DNA from: Palleronia sp. LCG004
GTDB lineage: Bacteria; Pseudomonadota; Alphaproteobacteria; Rhodobacterales; Rhodobacteraceae
Direction of reading: 5' to 3'
Assembly: GCF_032931615.1 (NCBI RefSeq)
Contig: NZ_CP136762.1
Span: 62,001 to 126,000 of the forward strand
Length of the DNA: 64,000 nucleotides
Shown here: piece by piece, positions 1 through 8,907 of the stretch
Layout of the letters: every line of letters starts with the position of its first letter
Position numbering within the stretch: position 1 is the stretch's first letter
Translations under genes and position numbers: made by a program
Notes under the pieces: model-generated
The model's database searches: none
What the model saw: the letters and a program-made list of their open reading frames with translations, nothing else
What the model was told of the DNA's origin: nothing

Positions 1-51
1 CGTGTAGTCCGGCTCTCCGATTTGGTGACATCGCAGAGCCGTTGTCTGCCG

Positions 52-1452
52 TCAGGCCGACAGCCTCTGTTCGGCAAGGCGTCGATCCTGTTCTTCGCGC
101 AGGCGAACGAGCTCGCTGTTCCGGTCGAGCACGAGATCTCCCATCCGGATCAGCTCTCCGGCGCGGACATCCCGGGCCAGCCTGCAGTTCGAGGCGATGT
201 AGAACGGTGCGGGGGCCTGCGCATCGAGCGGGCGGCCCGGCATCATGCGTGAAGACACGCCTTCGATCGAATGATGATGACCGCCCATTTCGAGATAGCT
301 GCCCGCGGGAAAGTCGCGATCGGCATGCGCCACGAGGTCGATATGATGGCCGGGCTGTTCCGCGCCCGACGACACACCTTTGAGACCGATCTCGAAGATC
401 GTCGTGGCGGCCTCCATCCCGAGCAGGTGGCGGGGGATGTAGATCATCGCGGTGCGCCCGCTGCGGCTGACCGCATGGCCTTTGCCGCGCAACATTTCCC
501 AGGTCTCGTCATGCTTGCAGCGCACGACCACGAAGACGCCTCCGGCAAAGCTCACCTCGCCCGGTTCGCGCAGGCAGTGAAAGACGTCGAGCACACGAGG
601 CCGTGACAAGATGCCCCCCTCGGACGTTTCCGACAGAATGGTTGCGACCTCATCGATGCGGGCGATGGGGCAGTGCAGGTCCGGACGGTCGGGCAGCATG
701 CCGCAGGCATTGGCGACCAACGTCATTTCGCACAGATCCGGCACCGCCCGCTGGGGCAGCATGGCAGTGGCGGCCGCGCGCCGCGCGACGAACTCGGCAC
801 AATCGCCGTCGCCCAGCCGTTCGAGACCGGCAAAATCGGGTGCCTCGACAGTTTCTCCGTCGACCGTCATGGTGCCGTTGGCCCGGTCATGGACGAAATC
901 GTATTCGCTGGACTTGCCGGCGGCGACGATCTCGAGGCCGAGCACCTCGGCCCAGGTGATCAGGCCGATCAGCAGACTGGGCTGGTCGCCGTCCACCGGC
1001 GAAACGATCAGGTTCCGCTCACGCGCCATCGCGGCGAGACCGGGTCCGACGACACTGTCCACCTCCTTGGAAACCATCGCCACGTGACAGCCGTTCTCGA
1101 GGGCCATCCGCGCATGGCGGGCACCCGATTCCGGGGCACCGGTGGCCTCGACGACGACCTTGACCGGAAGCGCCGCGACGGTGGCATAATCGCTTGCAGC
1201 AATGAACGCTCCGTCATTCCATGCGTCCTGCGCTTCGTCCGCTGTGCTGCATTCCCGGATCTCCGAGGCGGCCACACCTACCGAGCGAAGGCTCTCGGCC
1301 GCGATGCCGCTCTCGCGATCGACCGCCACCCGGACGGAGAGCCCCGGCACCACCTGCCCCTGCGCCAGAAAGCTGCGGCCGAAGCCGCCCGTCCCGATGA
1401 TCGTGCAGTCGACGGATCGCGATCCGCGGTCGAAATAGGCGTGGTGGTTCAT
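52..1452 (-). CDS. SAF-domain homoserine-dehydrogenase-like NAD(P) oxidoreductase
   Basis: About 466 residues. The N-terminus has a Rossmann dinucleotide loop (GTGGFG near residues 20-25), as in homoserine-dehydrogenase-like oxidoreductases, and the last ~80 residues (FYIASNCRLARDV...GELI) resemble a SAF domain. This two-part architecture occurs in alphaproteobacterial oxidoreductases of sugar-acid or polyol catabolism. The substrate cannot be read from the sequence. I chose the ATG at 1452 because a GGAGGAGG ribosome site sits just upstream; an in-frame ATG at 1485 would lie inside a palindromic operator. The gene is divergent from a GntR regulator and is probably its target. No other pathway genes follow inside the window, since the gene ends 51 bases from the edge. 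Confidence 0.75.
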   Translation of the reverse strand: MNHHAYFDRGSRSVDCTIIGTGGFGRSFLAQGQVVPGLSVRVAVDRESGIAAESLRSVGVAASEIRECSTADEAQDAWNDGAFIAASDYATVAALPVKVVVEATGAPESGARHARMALENGCHVAMVSKEVDSVVGPGLAAMARERNLIVSPVDGDQPSLLIGLITWAEVLGLEIVAAGKSSEYDFVHDRANGTMTVDGETVEAPDFAGLERLGDGDCAEFVARRAAATAMLPQRAVPDLCEMTLVANACGMLPDRPDLHCPIARIDEVATILSETSEGGILSRPRVLDVFHCLREPGEVSFAGGVFVVVRCKHDETWEMLRGKGHAVSRSGRTAMIYIPRHLLGMEAATTIFEIGLKGVSSGAEQPGHHIDLVAHADRDFPAGSYLEMGGHHHSIEGVSSRMMPGRPLDAQAPAPFYIASNCRLARDVRAGELIRMGDLVLDRNSELVRLREEQDRRLAEQRLSA

Positions 1453-1479
1453 CCGGTCCTCCTCCAAGGGAATCGCGAT

Positions 1480-1613
1480 TTGCATGCAACAGGCGACGAT
1501 TCCCGAGGATAGTCGATTGCATCAATCTATTTTTCGATTCATTGCATGCAAAGCAGAGGCGGTCAAATGTAATTTTCCTACGGTTGGCGCATCATGTATC
1601 TCTTTGCATGCAA
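1480..1613. promoter_or_regulatory. Three evenly spaced TTGCATGCAA operators
   Basis: Perfect 10-base palindromes TTGCATGCAA lie at 1480-1489, 1542-1551 and 1604-1613. Each is exactly 62 bases from the next, close to six helical turns. A degenerate copy (TTGCATCAA) is at 1517-1525. The first is 28 bases before the start of the oxidoreductase gene and the third is 12 bases before the gntR start, so binding could block both genes. By inference these are sites for the adjacent GntR protein. Confidence 0.7.
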
Positions 1614-1625
1614 TCAGGAGGCCGC

Positions 1626-2318
1626 ATGAAGGATCAGACCATCGAGCCGCGGCGGGGGACGCGCTCTGCCTATGTCACGCAGCAGGTCCGTGACATGATC
1701 ACCAGCGGCGAGCTTGAGCCGGGCAGCCGGATCAACGAACGGGTCCTGGTGGAGCGGCTGAACATTTCGCGGACCCCGTTGCGGGAAGCCTTCAAGATAC
1801 TGGAGGGCGAGGGTCTGATCACGATCCGTCCGAACGCGGGCGCGACCGTCGTTGTCCTCTCGACCGAGGATGTCGAAGCATCGATCGAGGTGCTCATCGG
1901 CCTCGAAAGCATAGCCGCCGAGCGCGCCGCCCGGAACGCGACGCAAGCCGCTCTGGACGAACTGGCCGATCTGCACGATCGCATGGTGCAAGCCTGGAGC
2001 GACGGCGAGTTGATGGCCTATTTCCACCTCAACCAGACGATCCATCAGAAGATCGTCGATGCTGCGCAGAACCCCGCATTGTCGCGGGTCTACGCCAGCG
2101 AGTCTGCGCGGATCCGTCGCTTTCGCTTCGCCGGAAATCGCGACCCGCAAAGGTGGGCACGGGCAGTCGAAGAGCATGCGCGCATCGTCGACACCCTGCG
2201 ACGGCGCGAAGGCCCCTTGCTGCGCGAGATGCTGAGGGCACATCACCTTTCGGGCTGGGATGCCGCGCGCCGCGCGCTCGAGGTGGACCAGAAGGCCGCA
2301 GCCCAAGGCCGGAAATGA
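1626..2318 (+). CDS. GntR-family transcriptional regulator (FCD type)
   Basis: 230 residues. An N-terminal winged helix-turn-helix (residues ~12-75, with SRTPLREAFKILEGEGLI as the recognition region) is followed by an all-helical FCD ligand domain (~85-215) containing the usual Asp/His metal-ligand region (FHLNQTIHQKIV). The start at 1626 follows AGGAGG by five bases; upstream in-frame starts lack a site. Family members usually repress catabolic genes and release DNA on binding a carboxylate. Three palindromes upstream are the likely operators for this gene and the divergent oxidoreductase. The effector is unknown. Confidence 0.9.
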   Translation: MKDQTIEPRRGTRSAYVTQQVRDMITSGELEPGSRINERVLVERLNISRTPLREAFKILEGEGLITIRPNAGATVVVLSTEDVEASIEVLIGLESIAAERAARNATQAALDELADLHDRMVQAWSDGELMAYFHLNQTIHQKIVDAAQNPALSRVYASESARIRRFRFAGNRDPQRWARAVEEHARIVDTLRRREGPLLREMLRAHHLSGWDAARRALEVDQKAAAQGRK

Positions 2319-2456
2319 CGGCAGATACCCGGCGATCCGGCTCGGCAACATGCGCCCGGCAGGTCAGGGTTACTTTCCGTCAATCGGGCTCCGGAGCCTT
2401 TCCTTGCACCGCAGGGCCGCACGATGTTCAAGGCCTGCCGACCCGCCGCCCTTCTC

Positions 2457-3563
2457 CTACGGCCAGAGGACGGAGGCGTCGCCCCGCGCGAGGAACGTCT
2501 CGATCGGCTCGATCCACGGCGCGATATCGAGGCCTCGGGCGTTCAGCCAGCCGTCGTCGTAGTAAGTGTCGGTATACCTCGCGCCGCTGTCGCAGACGAG
2601 CGTGACGATGGACCCTTCCTGTCCCGCAGCCATCATCCGCGCCGCTATGGAGAGAGTGGCAAAGAAGTTCGTTCCCGTCGAGCCGCCGACGCGCCGGAAG
2701 ATCCGGTCGGAGAGCACCCGCATGGCCGCGATGGAGGCCGCGTCCGGCACCCGGATCATGTGGTCGATCACCGACGGAACGAACGAAGGCTCGACGCGTG
2801 GGCGTCCGATCCCCTCGATGCGCGAAGGCTCGGCGCAGGTCGTGTCGCGATCCCCGGTGCGGTAGCAGTCGTAGAAGGCAGAGCATTCGACATCGGCCAC
2901 GCAAAGCTGCGTGGGCAGGTTGCGGTAGCGTATGTACCGCCCCAGCGTGGCCGAGGTGCCGCCCGTTCCCGCGCTCATGACGACCCATTCGGGAACGGGA
3001 TTCTCCTCGGCCTGCATCTGCTCGAAGATGCTTTCGGCGATGTTGTTGTTGCCACGCCAATCGGTCGCCCGTTCGGCGAATGTGAACTGGTCGAGATAAT
3101 GCCCGCCCGTTTCCGTCGCGACGCGCTCGGCCGCGGCATAGACCTCTCCGGGGCTGTCCACGAAGTGACAGCGCCCCCCGAACCGCTCGATCTCCCCGAT
3201 CTTCTGACGCGAGGTCGAGCGGGGCATCACCGCGATGAAGGGCAGCCTCAGCAACCGGGCGAAATAGGCCTCCGACACGGCGGTCGAACCCGAGGAGGCC
3301 TCGACCAGCGTCGTGCCCTGCCGGATGTGCCCGTTGCAGATCCCATAGAGCACCAGCGAGCGGGCCAGCCGGTGCTTCAGGCTCCCGGTGGGGTGGGTAC
3401 TTTCGTCCTTGAGGTAGATCGAGATCCCCTCGAGGCCTTCGAAGACCGGTGCCAGCAGGTGGGTGTCGGCCGAGCGTCGTCCGTCTCCCTCGAGGATCGT
3501 GATGGCACGCCGCGCCCAGTCCCGCTCGGCGCAATCGGGGAGGGGAAGCTTCTCGAGGTTCAT
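2457..3563 (-). CDS. PLP-dependent cysteine desulfhydrase/synthase-like protein (Cds1 type)
   Basis: 368 residues, fold-type II PLP enzyme. The PLP lysine is K63 in [15 protein letters not shown], the substrate loop is [14 protein letters not shown], and the phosphate loop is [10 protein letters not shown] near residue 190. From memory these segments match mycobacterial Cds1 (Rv3684), an L-cysteine desulfhydrase, more closely than CysK/CysM. Expected reaction: cysteine or a related thio/amino acid to pyruvate, ammonia and sulfide. The gene overlaps the end of ridA by four bases (ATGA) and is the last of a seven-gene operon that begins with a TRAP transporter. RidA next door fits, because it would hydrolyse the enamine/imine released by such a PLP enzyme. 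Confidence 0.8.
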   Translation of the reverse strand: MNLEKLPLPDCAERDWARRAITILEGDGRRSADTHLLAPVFEGLEGISIYLKDESTHPTGSLKHRLARSLVLYGICNGHIRQGTTLVEASSGSTAVSEAYFARLLRLPFIAVMPRSTSRQKIGEIERFGGRCHFVDSPGEVYAAAERVATETGGHYLDQFTFAERATDWRGNNNIAESIFEQMQAEENPVPEWVVMSAGTGGTSATLGRYIRYRNLPTQLCVADVECSAFYDCYRTGDRDTTCAEPSRIEGIGRPRVEPSFVPSVIDHMIRVPDAASIAAMRVLSDRIFRRVGGSTGTNFFATLSIAARMMAAGQEGSIVTLVCDSGARYTDTYYDDGWLNARGLDIAPWIEPIETFLARGDASVLWP

Positions 3564-3937
3564 GACAGCTCGATGACCGCCTCGACCTCGACCATCGCGC
3601 CCCTCGGCAGGGCCGCCACCTGATAGCAGGCGCGGGCCGGAAAGGGCGCGCTGAAGCTCTCGCCGTAGGCGGCGTTGAGATCGGCGAAGTTCGACAGGTC
3701 GGTCACGAGGATCGTCGTCTTGACGGTCTTGGCCATGCTGGTCCCGGCGGCCTCGGCGATGGCCGCGATGTTCGCCATGCACTGACGCATCTGTGCGACC
3801 GACCCCCCGGGGGCGAACTCGCCCGTCTCCGGATCGATGGGAAGCTGGCCCGAGACGAAGAGCAGGTCGCCGCTTCTGACGGCCTGGGAATAGGGACCGA
3901 TTGCGGCGGGGGCGGTGTCGGTGGCGATGGCGTCCAT
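3560..3937 (-). CDS. ridA: RidA family enamine/imine deaminase
   Basis: 125 residues, the normal RidA length. Family features include the N-terminal [12 protein letters not shown], the [15 protein letters not shown] strand, and an arginine ([11 protein letters not shown]) expected to bind the substrate carboxylate, followed by VEVEAVIEL. RidA proteins hydrolyse reactive 2-aminoacrylate and other enamines made by PLP enzymes. This fits the overlapping Cds1-like gene downstream. It is one of two ridA paralogues here (the other is at 16874-17287). It is co-transcribed with the AhpD-like gene upstream. Confidence 0.9.
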   Translation of the reverse strand: MDAIATDTAPAAIGPYSQAVRSGDLLFVSGQLPIDPETGEFAPGGSVAQMRQCMANIAAIAEAAGTSMAKTVKTTILVTDLSNFADLNAAYGESFSAPFPARACYQVAALPRGAMVEVEAVIELS

Positions 3938-3947
3938 GATCTGTCCT

Positions 3948-4514
3948 TCAGGTTTCGGAATGGCCGAGCGGATGCATCAGGCGGTTGGCCCAGCCGAAGA
4001 TCGCGATGGCATGGATGAGGTCGTTGATCTCGAAATCACTCATGCCGCAAGCCCGCAGGGCTTCGACATGGGTTTCGTCAGCCTCGGGGGGCGTGGCGGT
4101 GAGAGCCTCGGCAAACTCGACGATCGCCAGATCGCGGGCCGGCAGGCGGTCGCGCTCCGCCCGCCAGAGCGCGGCGATGGTATGGGACGTGCCGCTCAGA
4201 CGGATATGCTGGCGGGCATGGACGTTGGCGCAGTACATGCAGCCGTTCACCATCGAGGCCGCCAGCGCGCCAAGCTCGCGGTCGGGCCGGGGCAAGCCGC
4301 CCTCGGCATACATGATCGCGTTGAAGAGGATGGTGCGCGCGACGTAGCTGTCCGGATCGTGTGCCAGCGTCCGCACGTAGGGCGACACCTTCTTGGCCGA
4401 AGGCGTGACCTTCATCGCACTCAGCTGGGCAGAGGTGGCATCCTCGACCTCGACGGGGGGAAGATGTGGCGTCCACGTCAGGGGCTTGATGCGGATGGGG
4501 GGCATGGCGCTCAT
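3948..4514 (-). CDS. Alkylhydroperoxidase-domain protein (AhpD/CMD fold, Avi_7169-like)
   Basis: 188 residues with a carboxymuconolactone-decarboxylase/AhpD fold. The redox motif NGCMYCANVHARQH gives C92 and C95 plus the H99/H103 relay expected of an AhpD peroxidase. It is longer than classic single-domain AhpD and resembles the family annotated as alkylhydroperoxidase domain protein, Avi_7169 family, usually found next to an Avi_7170-type CMD protein. Here the pair is adjacent and overlaps by four bases. Likely role: removal of peroxide or organic hydroperoxide formed by a flavin oxidoreductase of the same locus (inference). Confidence 0.8.
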   Translation of the reverse strand: MSAMPPIRIKPLTWTPHLPPVEVEDATSAQLSAMKVTPSAKKVSPYVRTLAHDPDSYVARTILFNAIMYAEGGLPRPDRELGALAASMVNGCMYCANVHARQHIRLSGTSHTIAALWRAERDRLPARDLAIVEFAEALTATPPEADETHVEALRACGMSDFEINDLIHAIAIFGWANRLMHPLGHSET

Positions 4515-4996
4515 GCGGTCCCTTTCAGCAGGGAAAGTCCGTGCGCAATCCGGATCTGGAAGCAGACGAAGGCCAGAAGCTCGGAGAGCGCGATGATCTG
4601 CGGGACGGTGATCCCCGCGGCCTGGAGCGCCGCCAGATCCTCCGGCCCGGCGGCACCGGGGCGACGGGCGATCAGATCGGCATGGGCGGCAAGGGCCCTG
4701 AGACGCCGATCCTCCGGTGTCCGACCTTCCGCGAGCGAGGTGAGCGCGCTGTCCTCCGGGGCGGGGTATTCGGCCAGCAGGGCGGCGTTGCCGCCCCCGA
4801 GTGCCACCCGGCGGGCGAGGGCGTACCGCAAGGCGGGCGAGAGGCCGAGGTCGTCCTTCGGCGTCAGGACCGAGGCACGGCAGGCTTCCGCACCCTCCAG
4901 ATACTCCGGACGGTCGGCGCGCAGCGCGAAGGTCGCGTCGCCTTCGGTCAGACCGGCGGCGCGGTCGACCGCGTCGGGTCGGGTATGACGGCTCAT
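4511..4996 (-). CDS. CMD-domain protein, Avi_7170-like
   Basis: 161 residues, mostly helical, with the helix pattern of the carboxymuconolactone-decarboxylase superfamily (GLSPALRYALARRVAL... QAAGITVPQIIALSELLAFVCFQIRIAHGL). It lacks a CxxC pair, so it is unlikely to be redox-active alone and may be a partner of the following AhpD-like protein. The start ATG at 4996 overlaps the dctM stop (ATGA) and its own stop overlaps the next start, so translation is probably coupled. The pairing with an Avi_7169-type protein is a recurring arrangement. The molecular function is not established. Confidence 0.7.
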   Translation of the reverse strand: MSRHTRPDAVDRAAGLTEGDATFALRADRPEYLEGAEACRASVLTPKDDLGLSPALRYALARRVALGGGNAALLAEYPAPEDSALTSLAEGRTPEDRRLRALAAHADLIARRPGAAGPEDLAALQAAGITVPQIIALSELLAFVCFQIRIAHGLSLLKGTA

Positions 4997-6285
4997 TGCG
5001 CCGGCCCCATCACGAGATCCGGAAGCCAGAGGGTGATCTGCGGGAAGGTCGCGATGAGGATGAGCGCGACGATGGGAGGAATCATGAGCGGCAGGATCGC
5101 GATGGCCAGCTTCTCGAACCGGACGCCCGAGACGGCGGACATGAGATAGAGACCGACCCCCAGCGGAGGCGTGGCGATGCCAAGCAGCAGGGCGAGCGTG
5201 ATGATCATTCCGAACTGCACCCGATCGATCCCGAAGGCGTCGGCCACTGGCAGAAGCAGCGGCAGCAGGATGATCTTCGCCGGTGAGGCTTCCATGAAGC
5301 ACCCGATGACGACGAGCAGCACGATGGTGAAGCCGAGGAACACGGCGCGGCTGTCGATGGCATCGAGGATCCCGCTGGCGAAGGCCTGGGGCACCTGCTC
5401 GAAGGCGAAGAGCCACCCCATGATCTGCGAGAAACCGATGATCATCATGATCAGCGCCGAGAGCACGGTGCTTTCCACGAAGGCCGTCCAGAGCTTCTTC
5501 ATGTCGAGCGAGCGGTAGGCCAGCCCGATCAGAAGCGAATATGCGCAGGCGATGACCCCGGCCTCGGTCGCGGTGGCGAAGCCGAAGACGATGGCCCCCA
5601 TGATGATCGCGGGGGCGACGAGTGCGGGAAGGCCCTCAATCGCGGCCCGGCCGATGCCCTTGAGATCGGCGCGCGGCTCGCGCGGCATGGGCACCCAGAT
5701 CGAGACCACCCGGATATAGGCGATGAAGGAGGCCGCCACGAGGATCCCCGGCACGATTCCGGCGAGGAAAAGGCGGGCGACGGATTCGTTGGCGAGCCAG
5801 GCGTAGACGATCAGGCTGATCGACGGAGGCACGATCGGCCCGACGAGCGAGGTTGCGACGGTCAGCGCGGCGGCGAATTCGGGCGAGTATCCCCGCGCCC
5901 GCATCGCCTTCACCTCGAGCTGGCCGAGACCGGCGATATCGGCTGTCGCCGCCCCCGAAACACCCGAGAAGAGCAGCGAGGCGATGACGTTGACGTAGGC
6001 GAGGCCCGCGCGAAAATGCCCGACGAGCGCGAGGGCGAAGTTGAATATCCTGTCCGTCAGCCCGATGGCGTTCATCAGGTTGCCGGCGAGGATGAAGAAC
6101 GGGATCGCCAGCAGCGCGGGTTTCGCCGCACCGTCGAGGATCTGCTGGGGAACCACCATGCCCTGACTGCCGAAACCGGACCAGTAGAGGCCGAAGATCG
6201 AGCCCGCCCCGATCGCCATGGTGACCGGCACGCCCAGCAGCATGAGGAGGATGAAGCCCCCGATGACGATGAGACCGAGGGTCAT
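4993..6285 (-). CDS. dctM: TRAP transporter large permease (DctM)
   Basis: 430 residues and about 12 hydrophobic segments. Features of the DctM family include the N-terminal LLMLLGVPVTMAIGAG, LLAIPFFILAGNLMNAIGLTDRIF, LFSGVSGAATADIAGLG and LVGPIVPPSISLIVYAW, and the repeated C-terminal half with LGIATPPLGVGLYL. It forms the ion-coupled channel of a tripartite uptake system in the inner membrane with the dctQ and dctP products encoded immediately upstream. It overlaps dctQ by four bases and the CMD gene by four bases. Confidence 0.93.
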   Translation of the reverse strand: MTLGLIVIGGFILLMLLGVPVTMAIGAGSIFGLYWSGFGSQGMVVPQQILDGAAKPALLAIPFFILAGNLMNAIGLTDRIFNFALALVGHFRAGLAYVNVIASLLFSGVSGAATADIAGLGQLEVKAMRARGYSPEFAAALTVATSLVGPIVPPSISLIVYAWLANESVARLFLAGIVPGILVAASFIAYIRVVSIWVPMPREPRADLKGIGRAAIEGLPALVAPAIIMGAIVFGFATATEAGVIACAYSLLIGLAYRSLDMKKLWTAFVESTVLSALIMMIIGFSQIMGWLFAFEQVPQAFASGILDAIDSRAVFLGFTIVLLVVIGCFMEASPAKIILLPLLLPVADAFGIDRVQFGMIITLALLLGIATPPLGVGLYLMSAVSGVRFEKLAIAILPLMIPPIVALILIATFPQITLWLPDLVMGPAQ

Positions 6286-6803
6286 TCGACGGCTCCTTCG
6301 ATGACGGGCTCGTCCGGGCTCTCGAAAGGTGCCTCGCGGCCCCGCGCGATCGATACGACCAGGTTGAGGAAGTGGATCAGAACCAGCGCCGCCGAGACGA
6401 AGAGCGGGGCGGAACGGGCGTAGATGGGCAGGTCGATGGTATCCATCCGCGCGGTCTGCAGCGCGAGGAGCTGCGGCGCGGCCCGCAGGATCGCAACCAT
6501 GACGAGCGCACCCACGATGGCGGCGAAGATCCCCATGATGCGCCGGCCGGTGCGGGGCAGGCGGGTCATGAACACGTCCACCTGCACGTCGCGCCGGTCC
6601 CGGACATAGACGAAGAACCCGAGGAGAAGCATCCAGACGAACAGCAGGAGCGTCCATCCGAACACCCATCCGAAGGCCTGGTCGAACAGGCCGCGCCAGA
6701 CGATGTTGAAGGAGTTGATGGCCACCATGACGACGAGACAGGCGGTGGCGAGCCACTTGAAAAGTGTCGCCGCGAGGTCGAGGAAGCGGTCGATGACGGC
6801 CAT
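6282..6803 (-). CDS. dctQ: TRAP transporter small permease (DctQ)
   Basis: 173 residues with four predicted membrane helices. The family signature is the second helix region FVWMLLLGFFVYVRDRRDVQVDVF, followed by a basic loop (RLPRTGRRIMG). DctQ is the membrane partner that links the solute receptor to DctM. The gene starts 13 bases after dctP and overlaps dctM. Confidence 0.9.
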   Translation of the reverse strand: MAVIDRFLDLAATLFKWLATACLVVMVAINSFNIVWRGLFDQAFGWVFGWTLLLFVWMLLLGFFVYVRDRRDVQVDVFMTRLPRTGRRIMGIFAAIVGALVMVAILRAAPQLLALQTARMDTIDLPIYARSAPLFVSAALVLIHFLNLVVSIARGREAPFESPDEPVIEGAVE

Positions 6804-6815
6804 CGGGGTCTGTCC

Positions 6816-7847
6816 TTACTGCGCCGCCGGGGCGTCTTCGCTGGCACCGGCGCTTTCCGAGCGGGCGGCCTCCACGGCGTCCAGAAGACCCTCGGGAAGC
6901 TCTCCGTCGGCACCGCGCTGCTCGTAGAAGTCCTGCATGCTGGCGATGAGGGGGGCGGTGTCGAAGTCGAAGTTGACCGAGACCCCGTCCATCGCCTCGA
7001 GATCCTGCGTCAGCGTTTCGGATTCCTGCGCCAGCAGCTCGGTCGAATAGGCCGCCGCGTCGGCATGGGCGCGCAGCATGGCGTCTTTGTTCTCGTCGGA
7101 GAGGGCGTTCCAAGCATCGGCGTTCATCATCCAGGCGACCGCCTGGGGATATTCGTCGGTGCGGATGATGTTGGGCGCGACCTCGTAGAAGCGCATCGAG
7201 GTGATGAGCTCCGCCGGGGCGGTCACGGCATCCACGATCCCGCGATTGATCCCGTCATAGACCTCGCCCCATGGAAGGACGCGGACCTCGGTGCCGAGAT
7301 GCTCCCAGGATTCGATGATGAGTTCATCCTGATACTGCCGCAGACGCAGCCCCTCGATGTCGTCCGCCGTCTCGACGGGCGTGGAGGAAAGAAGCGTGCG
7401 GAACGATCCGCGCGGCATGTCCGGGATATTTCCCAGGATCGTGATTCCGGCCTGGTCCTCGACCGAATCCAGCCACCCCTGAAAGAGGTCGCCCTCCACG
7501 AAAGCGGACCAGTGAGCGTAATCCTCGAAGAGGAAGGGGGCCGCGGCATAGCGGATGCCGTCCTCCCAACGGGACATGAACGAAATGCCCGACGGAGCGA
7601 GCTGCACGAGGCCCTGCGAAAGCTGCTCGACCACCGAATCCATCGAGCCGATCTGCTCGTTTGGATAGATCCGGACGGTGATGTCGCCGTCCGTGTACTC
7701 TTCCACGAGGTCCGCGAAACGTTGGTAGGCCTGCCCCTCGAAGCTGTCGGGGGTCATCATCGAACTCAGACGCCAGACTTCGGCCGAGGCGGGAAGCGCG
7801 GCGAAGGCCAAGGCGGCAGAGGAAAGCATCAAGGACATGCGCGACAT
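6816..7847 (-). CDS. dctP: TRAP transporter solute-binding protein (DctP)
   Basis: About 343 residues. A signal peptide (SLMLSSAALAFAALPASAEV) is followed by a mature DctP-fold receptor (YQRFADLVEEYTDGDITVRIYPNEQIGS; LRLRQYQDELIIESWEHLG; AVTAPAELITSMRFYEVAPNI). It binds the substrate in the periplasm and hands it to DctQM. I chose the ATG at 7847, preceded by AGGAG, over an upstream ATG at 7928, because it gives a normal signal peptide. It is the first gene of the seven-gene minus operon and is divergent from a LysR regulator. The absence of dicarboxylate specificity markers leaves the ligand open; downstream genes suggest an amino-acid- or sulfur-containing compound. Confidence 0.9.
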   Translation of the reverse strand: MSRMSLMLSSAALAFAALPASAEVWRLSSMMTPDSFEGQAYQRFADLVEEYTDGDITVRIYPNEQIGSMDSVVEQLSQGLVQLAPSGISFMSRWEDGIRYAAAPFLFEDYAHWSAFVEGDLFQGWLDSVEDQAGITILGNIPDMPRGSFRTLLSSTPVETADDIEGLRLRQYQDELIIESWEHLGTEVRVLPWGEVYDGINRGIVDAVTAPAELITSMRFYEVAPNIIRTDEYPQAVAWMMNADAWNALSDENKDAMLRAHADAAAYSTELLAQESETLTQDLEAMDGVSVNFDFDTAPLIASMQDFYEQRGADGELPEGLLDAVEAARSESAGASEDAPAAQ

Positions 7848-7873
7848 GGTCGGTCTCCTGTCGAGGGGGCAGG

Positions 7874-7914
7874 GCGGGAAAATCCCGCTTGCCATGATGC
7901 GATTACTGGATAAT
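7874..7914. promoter_or_regulatory. Palindromes in the dctP-lysR divergent promoter
   Basis: Between the divergent genes are GCGGGA-AAA-TCCCGC (7874-7888) and ATTA-CTGGA-TAAT (7902-7914). The second matches the T-N11-A shape of LysR boxes and lies 13 bases before the lysR start. Assigning it to the adjacent LysR protein is an inference. Confidence 0.45.
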
Positions 7915-7926
7915 GGTGATGCTATC

Positions 7927-8907
7927 ATGTCAATAGAGAATGATAAGATCTTTGACTACCGCGCTTTGGAGGCGTTTCAGGCGGCAATGTCGTCGGGCTC
8001 CATGACCGGGGCGGCGCGGTATCTCGGGATCGGGCAGCCCGCGGTCACGCGCATGGTGCGCGACCTCGAGGCGTCCGTGGGGTTCCAGCTCTTCCACCGC
8101 AACGGGCCGCGTATCTCACCCACCGACCGGGGGCTGCGCTTCTACGAGGAAGTCCAGCGCCTGACCGCGGGAATGCGCGAGATCCGCGCCCGGGCCGGGG
8201 CGATCCGCGACGAGCGCCTGCCGGGCTTTGACGTGGCGGCGACACCGACGATGGCCGGCGGTCTGGTCGGCCCCGCGATGGCGGCACTGGGTCCCGGACT
8301 GCCCGAGCTCGTGACACTCAAGACCATGAGCGCCGAACACGTGGCCCGGGCGCTCAAGGACCGGTCGGCGGATTACGGATTGTCGGCCTTTCCCTTCGAT
8401 CACGCCGACCTCAAGCGCCACGTCATCGCGGCGTCGAACCTCGTGGCGGCGGTCCCGACGGGTGGACCGTTCGACAGGGCAGGGCCCATGGCATTGGCCG
8501 AGGTGGCAGATACGCGGCTCGTGACGGTGGGCAATGCCTACCGTATCCGCCATACGATCGACCGGGCCTTCGCGGATGCCGGGATCGAGACGCGGCGGCA
8601 GATGGCGACGAACTCCTCGCTCAATGCCGTGATGGCCGCGCGCGCCGGGCTCGGCGTGGCGATCGTCGATCCGGTGACCGCTTGGGGCATCCCCATCGAG
8701 GGGGTGACGATCCGCCCGCTTGCCGTCGATCTGCCCTACCTGTGGTGCCTCTTCTCTGCCTCCGGCCGGTCGATGCCCTCGGTTCTGGCCCCGTTTGCCG
8801 ACGCCTTCCGCGTCGCTTGCGCCGAAACGATCCCCGGCTGCCGGTTCATCGATCCGGACGACACCGACCTCATCCGCCGCCTGACCACGAACGGAGGCAA
8901 GCCATGA
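7927..8907 (+). CDS. LysR-family transcriptional regulator
   Basis: 326 residues from the chosen ATG. The N-terminal winged helix-turn-helix (FDYRALEAFQAAMSSGSMTGAARYLGIGQPAVTRMVRDLE) is typical, and the rest is a type-2 periplasmic-binding-like effector domain. The start is uncertain; in-frame ATGs at 7894 and 7897 are also possible, and none has a strong ribosome site. The stop overlaps the following flavoprotein start (ATGA), so the regulator is co-transcribed with three enzymes and divergent from the TRAP operon. It most likely controls both arms. Confidence 0.88.
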   Translation: MSIENDKIFDYRALEAFQAAMSSGSMTGAARYLGIGQPAVTRMVRDLEASVGFQLFHRNGPRISPTDRGLRFYEEVQRLTAGMREIRARAGAIRDERLPGFDVAATPTMAGGLVGPAMAALGPGLPELVTLKTMSAEHVARALKDRSADYGLSAFPFDHADLKRHVIAASNLVAAVPTGGPFDRAGPMALAEVADTRLVTVGNAYRIRHTIDRAFADAGIETRRQMATNSSLNAVMAARAGLGVAIVDPVTAWGIPIEGVTIRPLAVDLPYLWCLFSASGRSMPSVLAPFADAFRVACAETIPGCRFIDPDDTDLIRRLTTNGGKP

